DNA from: Neptunitalea lumnitzerae
GTDB taxonomy: Bacteria; Bacteroidota; Bacteroidia; Flavobacteriales; Flavobacteriaceae
Assembly: GCF_027924185.1 (NCBI RefSeq)
Contig: NZ_BRVO01000004.1
Location: 186,001 to 250,000 of the forward strand
Direction of reading: 5' to 3'
DNA: 64,000 nucleotides
The notes under the pieces are model-generated. The model had not been told where the DNA came from and ran no database searches. It saw nothing but the letters and a program-made list of their open reading frames with translations. Below, piece after piece: positions 34,095-43,121 of this stretch; within the stretch, counting starts at the first letter, position 1; the number at the start of each line of letters is the position of its first letter. Position numbers and translations under genes: made by a program.

Positions 34095-34199
34095 CCTCAT
34101 AGTTTACAAGTACCTAAAAATCACTGTTTCATCTATATCATTTAGATTTCTTTAAAAGTTTTTAACGTTCCTTAAACTAGCTATCTATCTACATATCAC

Positions 34200-34207
34200 T
34201 AGTTTTG
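34200..34207 (+). promoter_or_regulatory. -7 promoter element of the small lipoprotein gene
   Basis: TAGTTTTG matches TAnnTTTG, 28 nt upstream of the start at 34235. Confidence 0.55.
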
Positions 34208-34234
34208 AATCAGAATCAATAAAAAAAAAGGATT

Positions 34235-34519
34235 ATGAAGAAGTTATTTTTAAGTATTACAATGGTAGCCGCTATGATGTTTGCAACAACGTCTTGTTCA
34301 GAAACTACCCAAGAAAAAACAGAAGATGCAGCTAAAAGCGCTGCTAACGACATTGACAGAGCTGGAGAAGAAATTGATGACGCTGCAGAAGGAACAATGG
34401 AACGATTAGGTAAAGCCTATGACGATGCTAAAGAATCTGTAGATGATGCAGGTGAAGATATTGAAGAAGCTGCTGACAAAACAGAAAAAACACTAGATCC
34501 GGATAATGATTTAGAATAA
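34235..34519 (+). CDS. Small acidic helical lipoprotein
   Basis: A 94-residue protein with a lipoprotein signal (MMFATTSC, Cys21). The mature part is a highly acidic, low-complexity amphipathic helix with spaced Asp/Glu/Ala/Lys: EKTEDAAKSAANDIDRAGEE, then EDIEEAADKTEKTLDPDND. The periodicity resembles entericidin- or apolipoprotein-like helices, or YtxH-like stress proteins. No enzyme function is likely. It has its own promoter box and a strong terminator, so it is a single-gene transcript, possibly stress-related (inference). Confidence 0.8.
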   Translation: MKKLFLSITMVAAMMFATTSCSETTQEKTEDAAKSAANDIDRAGEEIDDAAEGTMERLGKAYDDAKESVDDAGEDIEEAADKTEKTLDPDNDLE

Positions 34520-34551
34520 TAAATGCTAGGCTTAGCCTAACACTCCAAACC

Positions 34552-34586
34552 AAAAAGGTTGGCTTTATAAGCCAACCTTTTTTATA
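34552..34586 (+). terminator. Intrinsic terminator after the small lipoprotein gene
   Basis: AAAAAGGTTGGC (34552-34563) pairs with 34571-34582 around a 7-nt loop, ending in a T-run. A second smaller inverted repeat, TAGGC/GCCTA at about 34527-34539, precedes it. Confidence 0.9.
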
Positions 34587-34648
34587 TCTTTTTACCATTA
34601 GCGCAATCAATAAGAAACCTGTACCTTAGTATCTAAATTTCAATTTTC

Positions 34649-35542
34649 TTGAAGAAGTCTTTATACATAGTTGGCGCTATAACTTTGGGTATTTTATTAC
34701 CTCAATTGTATCAGCTTACTTTTTTAATACGGTATTCTTTAATTGTTATGCTACTGCTTACCTTTACAGGTATACGCATTACTTATAAAAATATTGGTCG
34801 CACACATATACAGGCCGCTCTTATTGTAGTAGTACTTACCTTTATCCATTACGGCTGGGTAAAACTATTTTTTCCAGAGCTTGCAATGGTAGGTTTTATT
34901 CTAGGTGCTGCACCTACTGCAGCAGCAGCAGCTGTGGTAGCTAATATGATGAAGTTAAACGTATCATTTGTTACTGTATCTACCGTGTTTAGCAATATTG
35001 TTTCTGTTATTTTTATTCCGGTAATGCTCCCCATTTTTATTAAAGAACCCTTAACCACTTCTCCACTTTTCATCGTATTACAAGTATTTATAACATTAGG
35101 TATTCCGCTTATAATTGGGCAACTTATTACATTATATTCCCCGGTTTTAAGTAATAAAATAACCCAATACAAACCTTTTTCATTTGTTCTGTTTATATTA
35201 AATATGTTTATAGCAAGTGCTAATTGTTCCCACTACATACAAAACAATGCAACCATATCTATACAAACCATAATTACTATTGCTGCTATTACCGTAGTAA
35301 TAGGACTCATTAATTTTAAGGTAGGAGAATGGACAGCTCCAAAAGCTTTAAAATATGAATCTGGATTAGCAACAGGAAGAAAAAACACCATGTTTGCCCT
35401 TTGGATATGCTTAACTTATATAAACCCCATGATTGGTTTAGCTCCTGTTTTTTATATAGTATTTCACAACGTTTACAACTCTGCTCAATTATGGTTCTTA
35501 GAACGTAAGCGAAATATCCCAAAAAAAACAGGCACTAACTGA
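34649..35542 (+). CDS. BASS-type (bile acid:sodium symporter-like) membrane transporter
   Basis: A 297-residue integral membrane protein with about nine to ten helices. GFILGAAPTAAAAAVVANMM and NIVSVIFIPVMLPIF sit where BASS-family proteins have their discontinuous core helices, and the C-terminal half has ESGLATGRKNTMFALW. Substrate unknown; sodium coupling is family inference. The start is TTG at 34649 (MKKSLYIVGA): an in-frame TAA lies at 34634 and the first ATG lies well inside a helix. Its last codons also encode, on the other strand, the terminator of the convergent operon. Confidence 0.8.
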   Translation: MKKSLYIVGAITLGILLPQLYQLTFLIRYSLIVMLLLTFTGIRITYKNIGRTHIQAALIVVVLTFIHYGWVKLFFPELAMVGFILGAAPTAAAAAVVANMMKLNVSFVTVSTVFSNIVSVIFIPVMLPIFIKEPLTTSPLFIVLQVFITLGIPLIIGQLITLYSPVLSNKITQYKPFSFVLFILNMFIASANCSHYIQNNATISIQTIITIAAITVVIGLINFKVGEWTAPKALKYESGLATGRKNTMFALWICLTYINPMIGLAPVFYIVFHNVYNSAQLWFLERKRNIPKKTGTN

Positions 35543-35558
35543 TAATATCAACTAGTGC
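35521..35558 (-). terminator. Terminator of the xth-ompA-like operon, inside the BASS gene end
   Basis: GGCACTA (35530-35536) pairs with TAGTGCC (35552-35558), and TGATA pairs with TATCA inside. The two AC mismatches on the forward strand become G-U wobbles in reverse-strand RNA, where the hairpin is followed by TG and seven Ts. It overlaps the BASS stop codon. Confidence 0.75.
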
Positions 35559-35584
35559 CCATTTATATAAGTATTTACCTTAAA

Positions 35585-36526
35585 TTATTTCACTTCTGAA
35601 AGTAATTTAGATATCTCATCTAATTTTGGAGTTAAAATAACCTCAATTCTACGGTTTTTAGCCTTTCCCTCTTTTGTTTCATTAGTAGCCACAGGAGCAA
35701 ACTCACCTCTACCCGCTGCAGTTATATTAGAAGCATCAATTGCAGGGTTTTCAGTTAAAAGTTTTACTATAGCCGTAGCTCTTTTAACAGATAAATCCCA
35801 GTTACCACTAATAACACCACTTGTGCTATAAGGCACATCATCTGTATGCCCTTCTATAAGCACAGATATATCTGGGTTTTGCGCTAGCACCTGCCCTAAT
35901 TGCTCTACAGCCTTTCTACCTTCAGTTCCTACAGACCAGCTTCCAGATTTAAACAACAATTTGTTTTCCATAGAAACATATACTTTACCATCTCTTTGCT
36001 CAATGGTTAATCCGTTTCCTTCAAAATCTAACAACGCTCTAGACAAAGATGTTTTCAATGCTTTCATAGCTTCGTCTTTAGCGGCAATCACCGCTTCTAA
36101 CTCATCTATTCGTTTTGAGCGTTCATCTAATTCTGCTGCAAGCTTTTGTAACCTGGCAGTTTCAGTTTCTAACTCTTCAAGTAATTCTCTATTCTTCTTT
36201 GCATTAGCAGCTAAGCTAGTATTACTACGCTTTTCAAGCGCATCGTAAGACTCTTTTAAATTTGCTAAATTATGTTCTATAGCAGCCTTTTCTTGTTGCA
36301 ATCTATTGCGTTCTGCCAATACTTTATCATATTCTTCTTGTAAAGTAGACAGCTCATTATTAAGTCTGTTGGTTTCTACTTCAAGCTCTTGTTTTTGCAA
36401 TGCAAGTGTATCACGTTCCTCCGTAAGCTCTGCATATTTATCCTCCAAATCTTTATATACTTTGGTAGACACACAAGAAGTTGTTAAGGCTATTAAAGCC
36501 ATAACAGTAATCACTTTTTTTATCAT
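35585..36526 (-). CDS. OmpA-family lipoprotein with coiled coil
   Basis: A 313-residue outer-membrane lipoprotein (lipobox ALTTSC, Cys18). A long coiled coil of about residues 25-165 is rich in Glu, Leu and Arg. The C-terminal OmpA/MotB-like peptidoglycan-binding domain has LLFKSGSWSVGTEG, ISVLIEGHTDDVPYS, NWDLSVKRATAIVKLL and GRGEFAPVATNETKEGKAKNRR, with the conserved Asp and Arg that hold diaminopimelate. It would tether the outer membrane to the cell wall across the periplasm. It follows xth by 3 nt. Confidence 0.92.
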   Translation of the reverse strand: MIKKVITVMALIALTTSCVSTKVYKDLEDKYAELTEERDTLALQKQELEVETNRLNNELSTLQEEYDKVLAERNRLQQEKAAIEHNLANLKESYDALEKRSNTSLAANAKKNRELLEELETETARLQKLAAELDERSKRIDELEAVIAAKDEAMKALKTSLSRALLDFEGNGLTIEQRDGKVYVSMENKLLFKSGSWSVGTEGRKAVEQLGQVLAQNPDISVLIEGHTDDVPYSTSGVISGNWDLSVKRATAIVKLLTENPAIDASNITAAGRGEFAPVATNETKEGKAKNRRIEVILTPKLDEISKLLSEVK

Positions 36527-36529
36527 AAA

Positions 36530-37294
36530 CTATTCATTAAGTTCAACTAAAATTGGGCAATGGTCACTGTGCTTTGCCTCTGGTAATATAACGGCTCTTT
36601 TTAATTTATCTTGTAATGGTTCTGCTACCATGTTATAATCTATACGCCACCCTTTGTTATTATTTCTAGCATTAGCGCGGTAGGTCCACCAAGAATAATG
36701 ATGAGGCTCTTTATTAAAAAATCTAAAACTATCTATAAATCCATTATTAATAAAGTTGTCTATCCACTCTCTTTCCACTGGTAAAAACCCAGACACCTTG
36801 GCATTTCTTACAGGGTCATGTATATCTATAGCTTCGTGACAAATATTATAATCACCACAAATAACCAAATTCGGTATATCTTGTTTTAAAGCATTTATAT
36901 AGGTTTGAAAATCTGCCATGTACTGTAGCTTCAATTCTAACCTGTCAATATTGGTTCCAGAAGGCAAATACAAGCTCATTACAGAAACCCCATCAAAATC
37001 GGCACGTATATTACGTCCCTCTTTATCCATATAATCAATTCCTGTACCATATACTACATTCTTAGGTTCTGTTTTGCTAAGAATAGCTACTCCACTATAT
37101 CCTTTTTTTTCTGCACTAAACCAATAATGGTATGGATACCCAGCTTCTTCAAACAATGATAAATCTAATTGATCTGCCGTAGCCTTGGTCTCTTGCAAAC
37201 AAATTACATCGGGGTTAGCACTTACCAACCATTCCAAAAACCCTTTTTTAATGGCTGCTCTAATACCATTTACATTATAGGATATTATCTTCAT
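36530..37294 (-). CDS. xth: Exodeoxyribonuclease III (AP endonuclease)
   Basis: Base-excision-repair enzyme that cuts at abasic sites and trims 3' ends. The 254 residues show the EEP-fold motifs: MKIISYNVNGIRAAI, VICLQETKA (catalytic Glu), GYSGVAILSK, VICGDYNICHEAID and the terminal KHSDHCPILVEL with the catalytic Asp-His pair. It is the first gene of a two-gene transcript with the OmpA-like lipoprotein, an unusual pairing that probably reflects shared transcription rather than shared function. Confidence 0.96.
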   Translation of the reverse strand: MKIISYNVNGIRAAIKKGFLEWLVSANPDVICLQETKATADQLDLSLFEEAGYPYHYWFSAEKKGYSGVAILSKTEPKNVVYGTGIDYMDKEGRNIRADFDGVSVMSLYLPSGTNIDRLELKLQYMADFQTYINALKQDIPNLVICGDYNICHEAIDIHDPVRNAKVSGFLPVEREWIDNFINNGFIDSFRFFNKEPHHYSWWTYRANARNNNKGWRIDYNMVAEPLQDKLKRAVILPEAKHSDHCPILVELNE

Positions 37295-37415
37295 CTATTT
37301 TAATTTTAACAGCTAAAATAAATATTAAGAATCTTTATACCTTACAATCGAACTTTAAATTTTTAATTTCGAGCTGATTTTGAAATAATTTGATAAGATT
37401 TCTGTTTTTAGAATA

Positions 37416-40400
37416 ATGAGAAAACTGCTACTATTATGTATTTGCTTCATCGGCTGGACCCTTCAGGCGCAGGAAATCTCTTCTAATTACAAAACGAAAA
37501 AAACAGCGGTTACCGGTACCATAACGCTTGATACAGTACCCATAAACAATACCTTTTTAGAAATTTATAATCTTCAGCAAGAACCTATTGACAGCTCCTT
37601 GTTTACGGTTGATTTTAATACTGCTACTGTAAATTTTACCCCGGAAGCATTGATTTTGTTAGATTCTGTTCAAATAAATTATTTAAACTATCCTGATTTT
37701 ATTACCAAATCTTATAGTGCTATTGACCCTAAATTAATTGTACCTTCTAACAATAAGCTTACTACTTTATATGCCTTACAGCAGCCCAAAAAAGAACAAG
37801 TAAACTTGTTTGATGGGTTGAATACTACAGGTAGTATTTCTAGAGGGGTTACGGTTGGGAATAATCAAAATGCTGTACTAAACTCGCAATTAGACCTTCA
37901 AATATCAGGAAAGTTAGCCAACGATATTACGCTTAGAGCATCTATTAGAGATGATAACATTCCTATACAGTCCAACGGATATTCACAAAGAGCACGAGAA
38001 TTTGACCAAATATTTGTAGAAATAGAAAGCACCAACTGGGGCATTAGAGCAGGTGACATTAATTTACAGAATAGCAATACCTATTTTATGAACTACACTA
38101 AAAAGGTTCAAGGGTTATTGCTGAATGCTAACCTTACCCCAAACCGAGACAGTAATACAGAAGTATTTGCTTCAGGGGCTGTGGTAAGAGGGGTGTATAC
38201 TTCCGTTAATTTTACAGGGGAAGAAGGCAACCAAGGTCCTTATAATTTATCTGGTTCTAGTTCAGAGTTATATGTTATTGTAGTTTCTGGTAGTGAGCGT
38301 GTTTATGTGAACGGTGTATTATTACAACGTGGAGAAAACAATGATTATGTAATTGATTATAGTACAGGAGAGGTAACCTTTACTGCAAAATACCCTATCA
38401 CCTCAGACATGAGAATTCGTATTGAATATCAGTATACCGATTATAATTACACGCGCTATGTAACCTATAATGGGGTTAAACATACCAATGACAAACTAAC
38501 TTTTGGCGCTTATATTTATTCTGAAAACGACGCGAAGAACCGACCAGTGCAAGCCAACCTTTCTGAAGAACAAATAGCTATTTTACAACAAGCCGGAAAT
38601 AATACCGACTTAATGACGGCTCCATCGGCTATGGAAAACACCTACAATGAAAATCAAGTACAGTATACAACCAACGTGGTTAATGGTGAACAAATATATG
38701 TGTATTCCGCAGATGAAAATGCTACCTTATACAATGTTACGTTTACCTATGTAGGCGCCAACGAAGGAAATTATGTTTTAAGTACAACTTTAGCAACCGG
38801 TAAGGTGTACGAATATGTTGCCCCTATTAATGGAATTAAACAAGGGGACTATGACCCAATAACCACTTTAACACCTCCTACTAAATTACAAATGGCAGTT
38901 GTAAACGGTAGTTACAGACCTACTGAAAAAACTACAGTTTCTTTTGAAGGAGCCGTAAGTAATAAAGATGAAAACTTATTCTCTGATTTAGATGATGAAA
39001 ACAATACTGGGCTTGCAGGGAAAATAACTTTTGAACAAAAACTAGTTGACAGCATTACCAAAATAAACGTTTTTGCCAACATAGATTATATAGATGAAAA
39101 CTTTGAGAGTATAGAGCGTATTTACAATATTGAATTTAACCGAGATTGGAATATTGATATCACTCCTACGGCTCAGCAAAATTTAATGACTGCTGGTATT
39201 AATTATGCCAACCCTAAAACAGGAAATGCACAATACAAATTTGAATATTTAGACTTGAAAGGGTACACCCAAGGAGGCAGACATGTGGGTATTGCTAACT
39301 TAAAACTGAATAATTTAGCCATAAGTACCAATAGCAGCTACCTTACCAGTGATGGAGAAATTACCAGTTCCAATTTTGCCAGAACCTATACAAGAGCAGC
39401 CTATAGTTTTAAAAAGCAATGGATTGGTGGAAGATTTAATTATGAAAACAACCAACAAACCGAAAAGGTTACTAATACACTAACTAACCTATCACAACGA
39501 TATAAAGAATACCAAGTATTTACAGGTATTGGAGACAGTTTACAAGTTTTTGCAGAAATAGGATACAAACACCGCGTTACTGATAGTATTTTAAATAATA
39601 GCCTACAGAAGTACAATACTTCGCATACCTATTATATCAACTCACAATTAATAAAAAACGAAAACACCAATTTAGCAGCTTACATTAGCTACCGAAATTT
39701 TATTTATGAAACCACCAATACTGAAGATGAAAACTCTTTAAACTCAAGAATTCAATACAACCAACGACTATGGAAAGGTTTTACCCAGTTAAGTACCGTA
39801 TACGAAACCAATGCGGGTACCATTGCACAACAAGAATTTAGTTATGTTGAGGTAGAAGCCGGACAAGGAACTTATACTTGGAATGATTATAACAACAACG
39901 GTATTCAGGAAATTGATGAATTTGAGGTGGCACAGTTTCAAGATGAGGCTACATACTTAAGAGTATTTTTGCCAAATCAGACCTATGTTAATACACACCA
40001 GAGTAAAATAAGTCAAACCCTTACCTTAAACCCAGGAACCTGGGGACAATCTAAAACCAAAATGGGTACTTGGGTAAGACGTTTGTATAACCAAACCTCT
40101 TTATTAATAGATAGAAAAACCAGAAGAGAAGGAAATAATTTTGACCTTAACCCATTTGGCAATACCTCATCAGATGATGTTTTAGGGTTAAGTCAATCTT
40201 TTCAAAACACCGTATTTTACAATAGAGGAAAGCAAAAATACACCACCGCTTACACCTACTTAAACACTAAAACAAAAACATTGTTAGCGGTAGGTGCGCA
40301 AGAAAGTAGCATACAAAGTCACCAAACACAATTTGCACATCAAATCAATAGTTTTTGGTTAGCATCTTTCACAGGTAAAACAACCATTACCTCTAGCATG

Positions 40401-40832
40401 TCTGAAAACTATGAAAGTAGAAATTATGAAATAGATGGATATAGTCTAGCACCTAAAATAAGTTACTTCTTTTCATTAAATAGTAAGTTAGATTTAACTT
40501 ACCAGTACCAAAATAAGCAAAACCAAACAGGTAATTTAGACAATTTAAAGCAGCATAATTTAGGGGTGTCTTTCAATTATGCCAATGCACAAAAAATATC
40601 GCTTAGTGGAGAAGTAGACTTCTACCAAAATACTTTTGAAGGTAATGCCTATTCCGCAGTAGGGTATCAAATATTAGAAGGATTACAAGAAGGGAAAAAC
40701 TTTACTTGGACATTACTAGCTCAAAAACAACTCACCAAATTTTTAGACCTGAACATATCCTATTATGGTAGAAGGTCAGAAAACTCAAACACCATACATA
40801 CAGGTACCATACAATTGAAAGCCTATTTCTAG
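37416..40832 (+). CDS. Very large putative outer-membrane beta-barrel protein, unknown family
   Basis: A 1138-residue protein with signal peptide MRKLLLLCICFIGWTLQAQ. The first 130 residues look like small beta-domains. From about 140 on the sequence is dominated by alternating strands: TTGSISRGVTVGNNQNAV, LDLQISGKLANDITLRASI, NWGIRAGDINLQ, YVIDYSTGEVTFT, and at the end ISYYGRRSENSNTIHTGTI and QLKAYF with a terminal Phe, as in outer-membrane barrels. No TonB box or plug signature is seen. The repeated 'DYSTGEVTF'-like strand also occurs in other large Bacteroidota surface proteins, but I cannot name a family. It is divergent from xth, and its stop overlaps that of the ankyrin gene. Confidence 0.72.
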   Translation: MRKLLLLCICFIGWTLQAQEISSNYKTKKTAVTGTITLDTVPINNTFLEIYNLQQEPIDSSLFTVDFNTATVNFTPEALILLDSVQINYLNYPDFITKSYSAIDPKLIVPSNNKLTTLYALQQPKKEQVNLFDGLNTTGSISRGVTVGNNQNAVLNSQLDLQISGKLANDITLRASIRDDNIPIQSNGYSQRAREFDQIFVEIESTNWGIRAGDINLQNSNTYFMNYTKKVQGLLLNANLTPNRDSNTEVFASGAVVRGVYTSVNFTGEEGNQGPYNLSGSSSELYVIVVSGSERVYVNGVLLQRGENNDYVIDYSTGEVTFTAKYPITSDMRIRIEYQYTDYNYTRYVTYNGVKHTNDKLTFGAYIYSENDAKNRPVQANLSEEQIAILQQAGNNTDLMTAPSAMENTYNENQVQYTTNVVNGEQIYVYSADENATLYNVTFTYVGANEGNYVLSTTLATGKVYEYVAPINGIKQGDYDPITTLTPPTKLQMAVVNGSYRPTEKTTVSFEGAVSNKDENLFSDLDDENNTGLAGKITFEQKLVDSITKINVFANIDYIDENFESIERIYNIEFNRDWNIDITPTAQQNLMTAGINYANPKTGNAQYKFEYLDLKGYTQGGRHVGIANLKLNNLAISTNSSYLTSDGEITSSNFARTYTRAAYSFKKQWIGGRFNYENNQQTEKVTNTLTNLSQRYKEYQVFTGIGDSLQVFAEIGYKHRVTDSILNNSLQKYNTSHTYYINSQLIKNENTNLAAYISYRNFIYETTNTEDENSLNSRIQYNQRLWKGFTQLSTVYETNAGTIAQQEFSYVEVEAGQGTYTWNDYNNNGIQEIDEFEVAQFQDEATYLRVFLPNQTYVNTHQSKISQTLTLNPGTWGQSKTKMGTWVRRLYNQTSLLIDRKTRREGNNFDLNPFGNTSSDDVLGLSQSFQNTVFYNRGKQKYTTAYTYLNTKTKTLLAVGAQESSIQSHQTQFAHQINSFWLASFTGKTTITSSMSENYESRNYEIDGYSLAPKISYFFSLNSKLDLTYQYQNKQNQTGNLDNLKQHNLGVSFNYANAQKISLSGEVDFYQNTFEGNAYSAVGYQILEGLQEGKNFTWTLLAQKQLTKFLDLNISYYGRRSENSNTIHTGTIQLKAYF

Positions 40833-41311
40833 TTTTCTAATAATTCTGCTATATCGTTTAACCCTTGAAGTTTTGCCTGCATTAAGGCAGTATTGCCACG
40901 AGTATCCTTAATGGTTTTATCAGCGTTGTTATCCAATAGCAATAATAAAATTTCCTTATTGGCAAACGTAGCTGCATATACCAAGGCTGTTGCTCCGTTA
41001 GCATTGGTAGCGTTAACATTAGCCCCTGAAGCTATTAAAAAGGCTACCACATCTTTATAACCTTTAAAACAAGCCCCCATCATAGCTGTATTACCAGAAT
41101 AATCTTTATCGTCAATATTAGCTCCGTTTTCCAGTAATAATTTTACAATAGGTAACGCATCATAATAAGCAGCCAATATAAGTGGTGTAGATCCTCTTTG
41201 GTCTCTTACATTTACCAATTCAGGCTGTACATCAATTAAATTAGCTACTTTCTCAGCATCTCCATTTCGTATGGCATTAAAAAACTTATCTAACAAGGTA
41301 TTACTTTCCAT
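40829..41311 (-). CDS. Ankyrin-repeat protein paired with catalase
   Basis: A 160-residue protein with about four ankyrin repeats, for example NVRDQRGSTPLILAAYYDAL, NIDDKDYSGNTAMMGACFKG, NVNATNANGATALVYAATFA and DKTIKDTRGNTALMQAKLQG. The start MESNTLLDKFFNAIRNGD at 41311 matches the family; the frame continues ten codons upstream without a typical N-terminus. It lies downstream of katA on the same strand. In Pseudomonas an ankyrin protein encoded next to catalase supports full catalase activity, so an accessory role for KatA is a reasonable inference. Its stop overlaps the convergent gene's stop in CTAG. Confidence 0.9.
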   Translation of the reverse strand: MESNTLLDKFFNAIRNGDAEKVANLIDVQPELVNVRDQRGSTPLILAAYYDALPIVKLLLENGANIDDKDYSGNTAMMGACFKGYKDVVAFLIASGANVNATNANGATALVYAATFANKEILLLLLDNNADKTIKDTRGNTALMQAKLQGLNDIAELLEN

Positions 41312-41401
41312 AACATATTTTTTTTTAAAATAACCCGGCATTATACTTTTACATCTTAAAGGTATGACACCAAACCAGTAAAGAATTTTCTAAGAAACAA
41401 T

Positions 41402-41442
41402 TTCAAGGCAAGCCTAGCAACAGTTAATCTCGATGATCGAGT
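41402..41442. repeat. Hairpin/palindrome element, copy 1 (katA-ankyrin gap)
   Basis: TTCAAGG, 15 nt, then TTAATCTCGATGATCGAGT. The end is a 13-nt palindrome, CTCGATGATCGAG (41429-41441), and the first part can form a small imperfect hairpin (CAAGG/CCTAG, with one A-A mismatch). A second copy with the same spacing lies at 46813-46853. Around this copy GAATTTTC (41383-41390) can also pair with GAAAATTC (41451-41458), enclosing the whole element. Function unknown. Confidence 0.6.
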
Positions 41443-41525
41443 TGGGAGGTGAAAATTCAATTCGTATGTATGCCGGGCGCATTACAACAATTTTATTTCA
41501 ACATTGGTACATCAAATTCATTTCT

Positions 41526-42968
41526 TTAGGCTAATCCTAAAGCTTTTCTAACACCTGCACCGTACTCAGGATCTGCACCATCAAAATGCACCAATTGTCT
41601 TTCTACAATTTCTATTGGCACACCCGCCATAGCCTCTGCTATGTTAGAAAACAAACGCTCTTTTTGTTCAGTACTAAACATTCTAAACAAATCTCCTGGT
41701 TGCTTATAATTTCCTATTACATCCTGATCTTCATATCTGGTAATATCACCATCTATCTTCATTGGAGGTTCTTGAGCAGAAGGGTCTTCTACAGGACCAT
41801 CAAAGGAGTTAGGCTCATAATAAGCGTCTGGATTACCAGAGTTATTATCAAAAAATCGCATCGAACCATCTTTATGGTAATGATTGACTTCACTAATAGG
41901 TGCATTTGCCGGTAAAGCCTCATAATGTGTACCTAAACGGTGTCTGTGTGCATCTGCATAAGAGAATATTCTTGCTTGTAACAATTTATCAGGTGAAAAA
42001 GCAATACCAGGAACAATGTTAGAAGGAGAAAATGCTGCATTTTCTATATACTGAAAATAATTATCAGGATTATAGTTTAGTTCCATTTCTCCAACGTCTA
42101 ACAATGGATAATCGGCATGTGGCCACACTCTGGTAATATCAAATGGGTTATATGGGGTATTAGTAGCTTCTTCTTCCGGCATAATTTGAACTTGTACTTT
42201 CCATTTCGGGAAGTTTCCTTCTTCAATAGCACCAAATAATTGCTCTTGGTAAGACTCTCTAGTTTTACCCACAACTTTTTCTGCTTCAGCATTGGTTAAA
42301 AATTCATGTCCTTGCTGAGTTTTAAAATGAAACTTAACCCAAAAGCGTTCACCCTCATTATTCCAAAAAGAATAGGTATGCGACCCATAACCATTCATGT
42401 GCATTGGCGATTTTGGCAATCCTCTATCAGACATTAAGATGGTAACCTGGTGCAAACTTTCAGGTGTTAACGACCAAAAATCCCACATGGCAGTTGCAGA
42501 TCGCATATTTGTTTTTGGATGTCTTTTCTGAGTTCTAATAAAATCTGGAAACTTATACCCGTCTCTTACAAAAAAAACAGGGGTATTATTCCCTACTAAA
42601 TCCCAATTTCCTTCCTCTGTATAAAATTTTAAAGCAAAACCTCTTACATCTCTTTCAGCATCGGCAGCTCCTTGTTCACCAGCCACTGTAGAAAAACGTG
42701 CTAACATTTTGGTTTGTTTCCCTACTTCCGAAAAAATCTTGGCTTTGGTATATTTAGAAATATCATGTGTTACGGTAAACGTACCAAAGGCTCCCCATCC
42801 TTTTGCATGCACAACACGCTCTGGTATGCGCTCTCTGTTTTGGTGAGCTAACTTTTCTATTAATTGATAATCTTGTAACAAAACAGGACCTCTGTTTCCT
42901 GCGGTTAAAGATTTCTGATTATTGGGTACCGGAGCACCGGCAGTTGTAGTTAATTTTTTTGAACTCAT
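41526..42968 (-). CDS. katA: Heme catalase (monofunctional, small-subunit type)
   Basis: Breaks down hydrogen peroxide in the cytosol. At 480 residues it is a small-subunit catalase. Active-site features visible are His54 in [12 protein letters not shown], the Asn in [14 protein letters not shown], and the heme-ligand tyrosine in [14 protein letters not shown]. No signal peptide is present. A TATATTTG box lies 22-29 nt upstream. The ankyrin gene follows after about 214 nt, with the hairpin/palindrome element in between. Confidence 0.97.
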   Translation of the reverse strand: MSSKKLTTTAGAPVPNNQKSLTAGNRGPVLLQDYQLIEKLAHQNRERIPERVVHAKGWGAFGTFTVTHDISKYTKAKIFSEVGKQTKMLARFSTVAGEQGAADAERDVRGFALKFYTEEGNWDLVGNNTPVFFVRDGYKFPDFIRTQKRHPKTNMRSATAMWDFWSLTPESLHQVTILMSDRGLPKSPMHMNGYGSHTYSFWNNEGERFWVKFHFKTQQGHEFLTNAEAEKVVGKTRESYQEQLFGAIEEGNFPKWKVQVQIMPEEEATNTPYNPFDITRVWPHADYPLLDVGEMELNYNPDNYFQYIENAAFSPSNIVPGIAFSPDKLLQARIFSYADAHRHRLGTHYEALPANAPISEVNHYHKDGSMRFFDNNSGNPDAYYEPNSFDGPVEDPSAQEPPMKIDGDITRYEDQDVIGNYKQPGDLFRMFSTEQKERLFSNIAEAMAGVPIEIVERQLVHFDGADPEYGAGVRKALGLA

Positions 42969-42989
42969 GGCTTACTATTTTTATTGAAA

Positions 42990-42997
42990 CAAATATA
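42990..42997 (-). promoter_or_regulatory. -7 promoter element of katA
   Basis: Reverse strand reads TATATTTG, a full TAnnTTTG match, with TTTTTG about 22 nt further upstream as a possible -33 element. Confidence 0.6.
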
Positions 42998-43068
42998 AAT
43001 AGTTAAACACTATCAGAAACAAAAACATTATAGATATAAACTATACATAGATAAAACCCCCCTATAAA

Positions 43069-43100
43069 CAAAAAGACCTCTTAATAAATAAGAGGTCTTT
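43069..43100 (-). terminator. Intrinsic terminator after nhaA
   Basis: AAAGACCTCTTA (43072-43083) pairs with TAAGAGGTCTTT (43089-43100). On the reverse strand a T-run follows. It ends 22 nt after the nhaA stop. Confidence 0.85.
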
Positions 43101-43121
43101 ATATTTATATGATAAAGTATG

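Noticed and set aside
41434-41535. 33-codon frame starting inside element copy 1
   Set aside because: The other copy of the element has no matching start, the frame overlaps the katA end, and nothing resembles a known protein.
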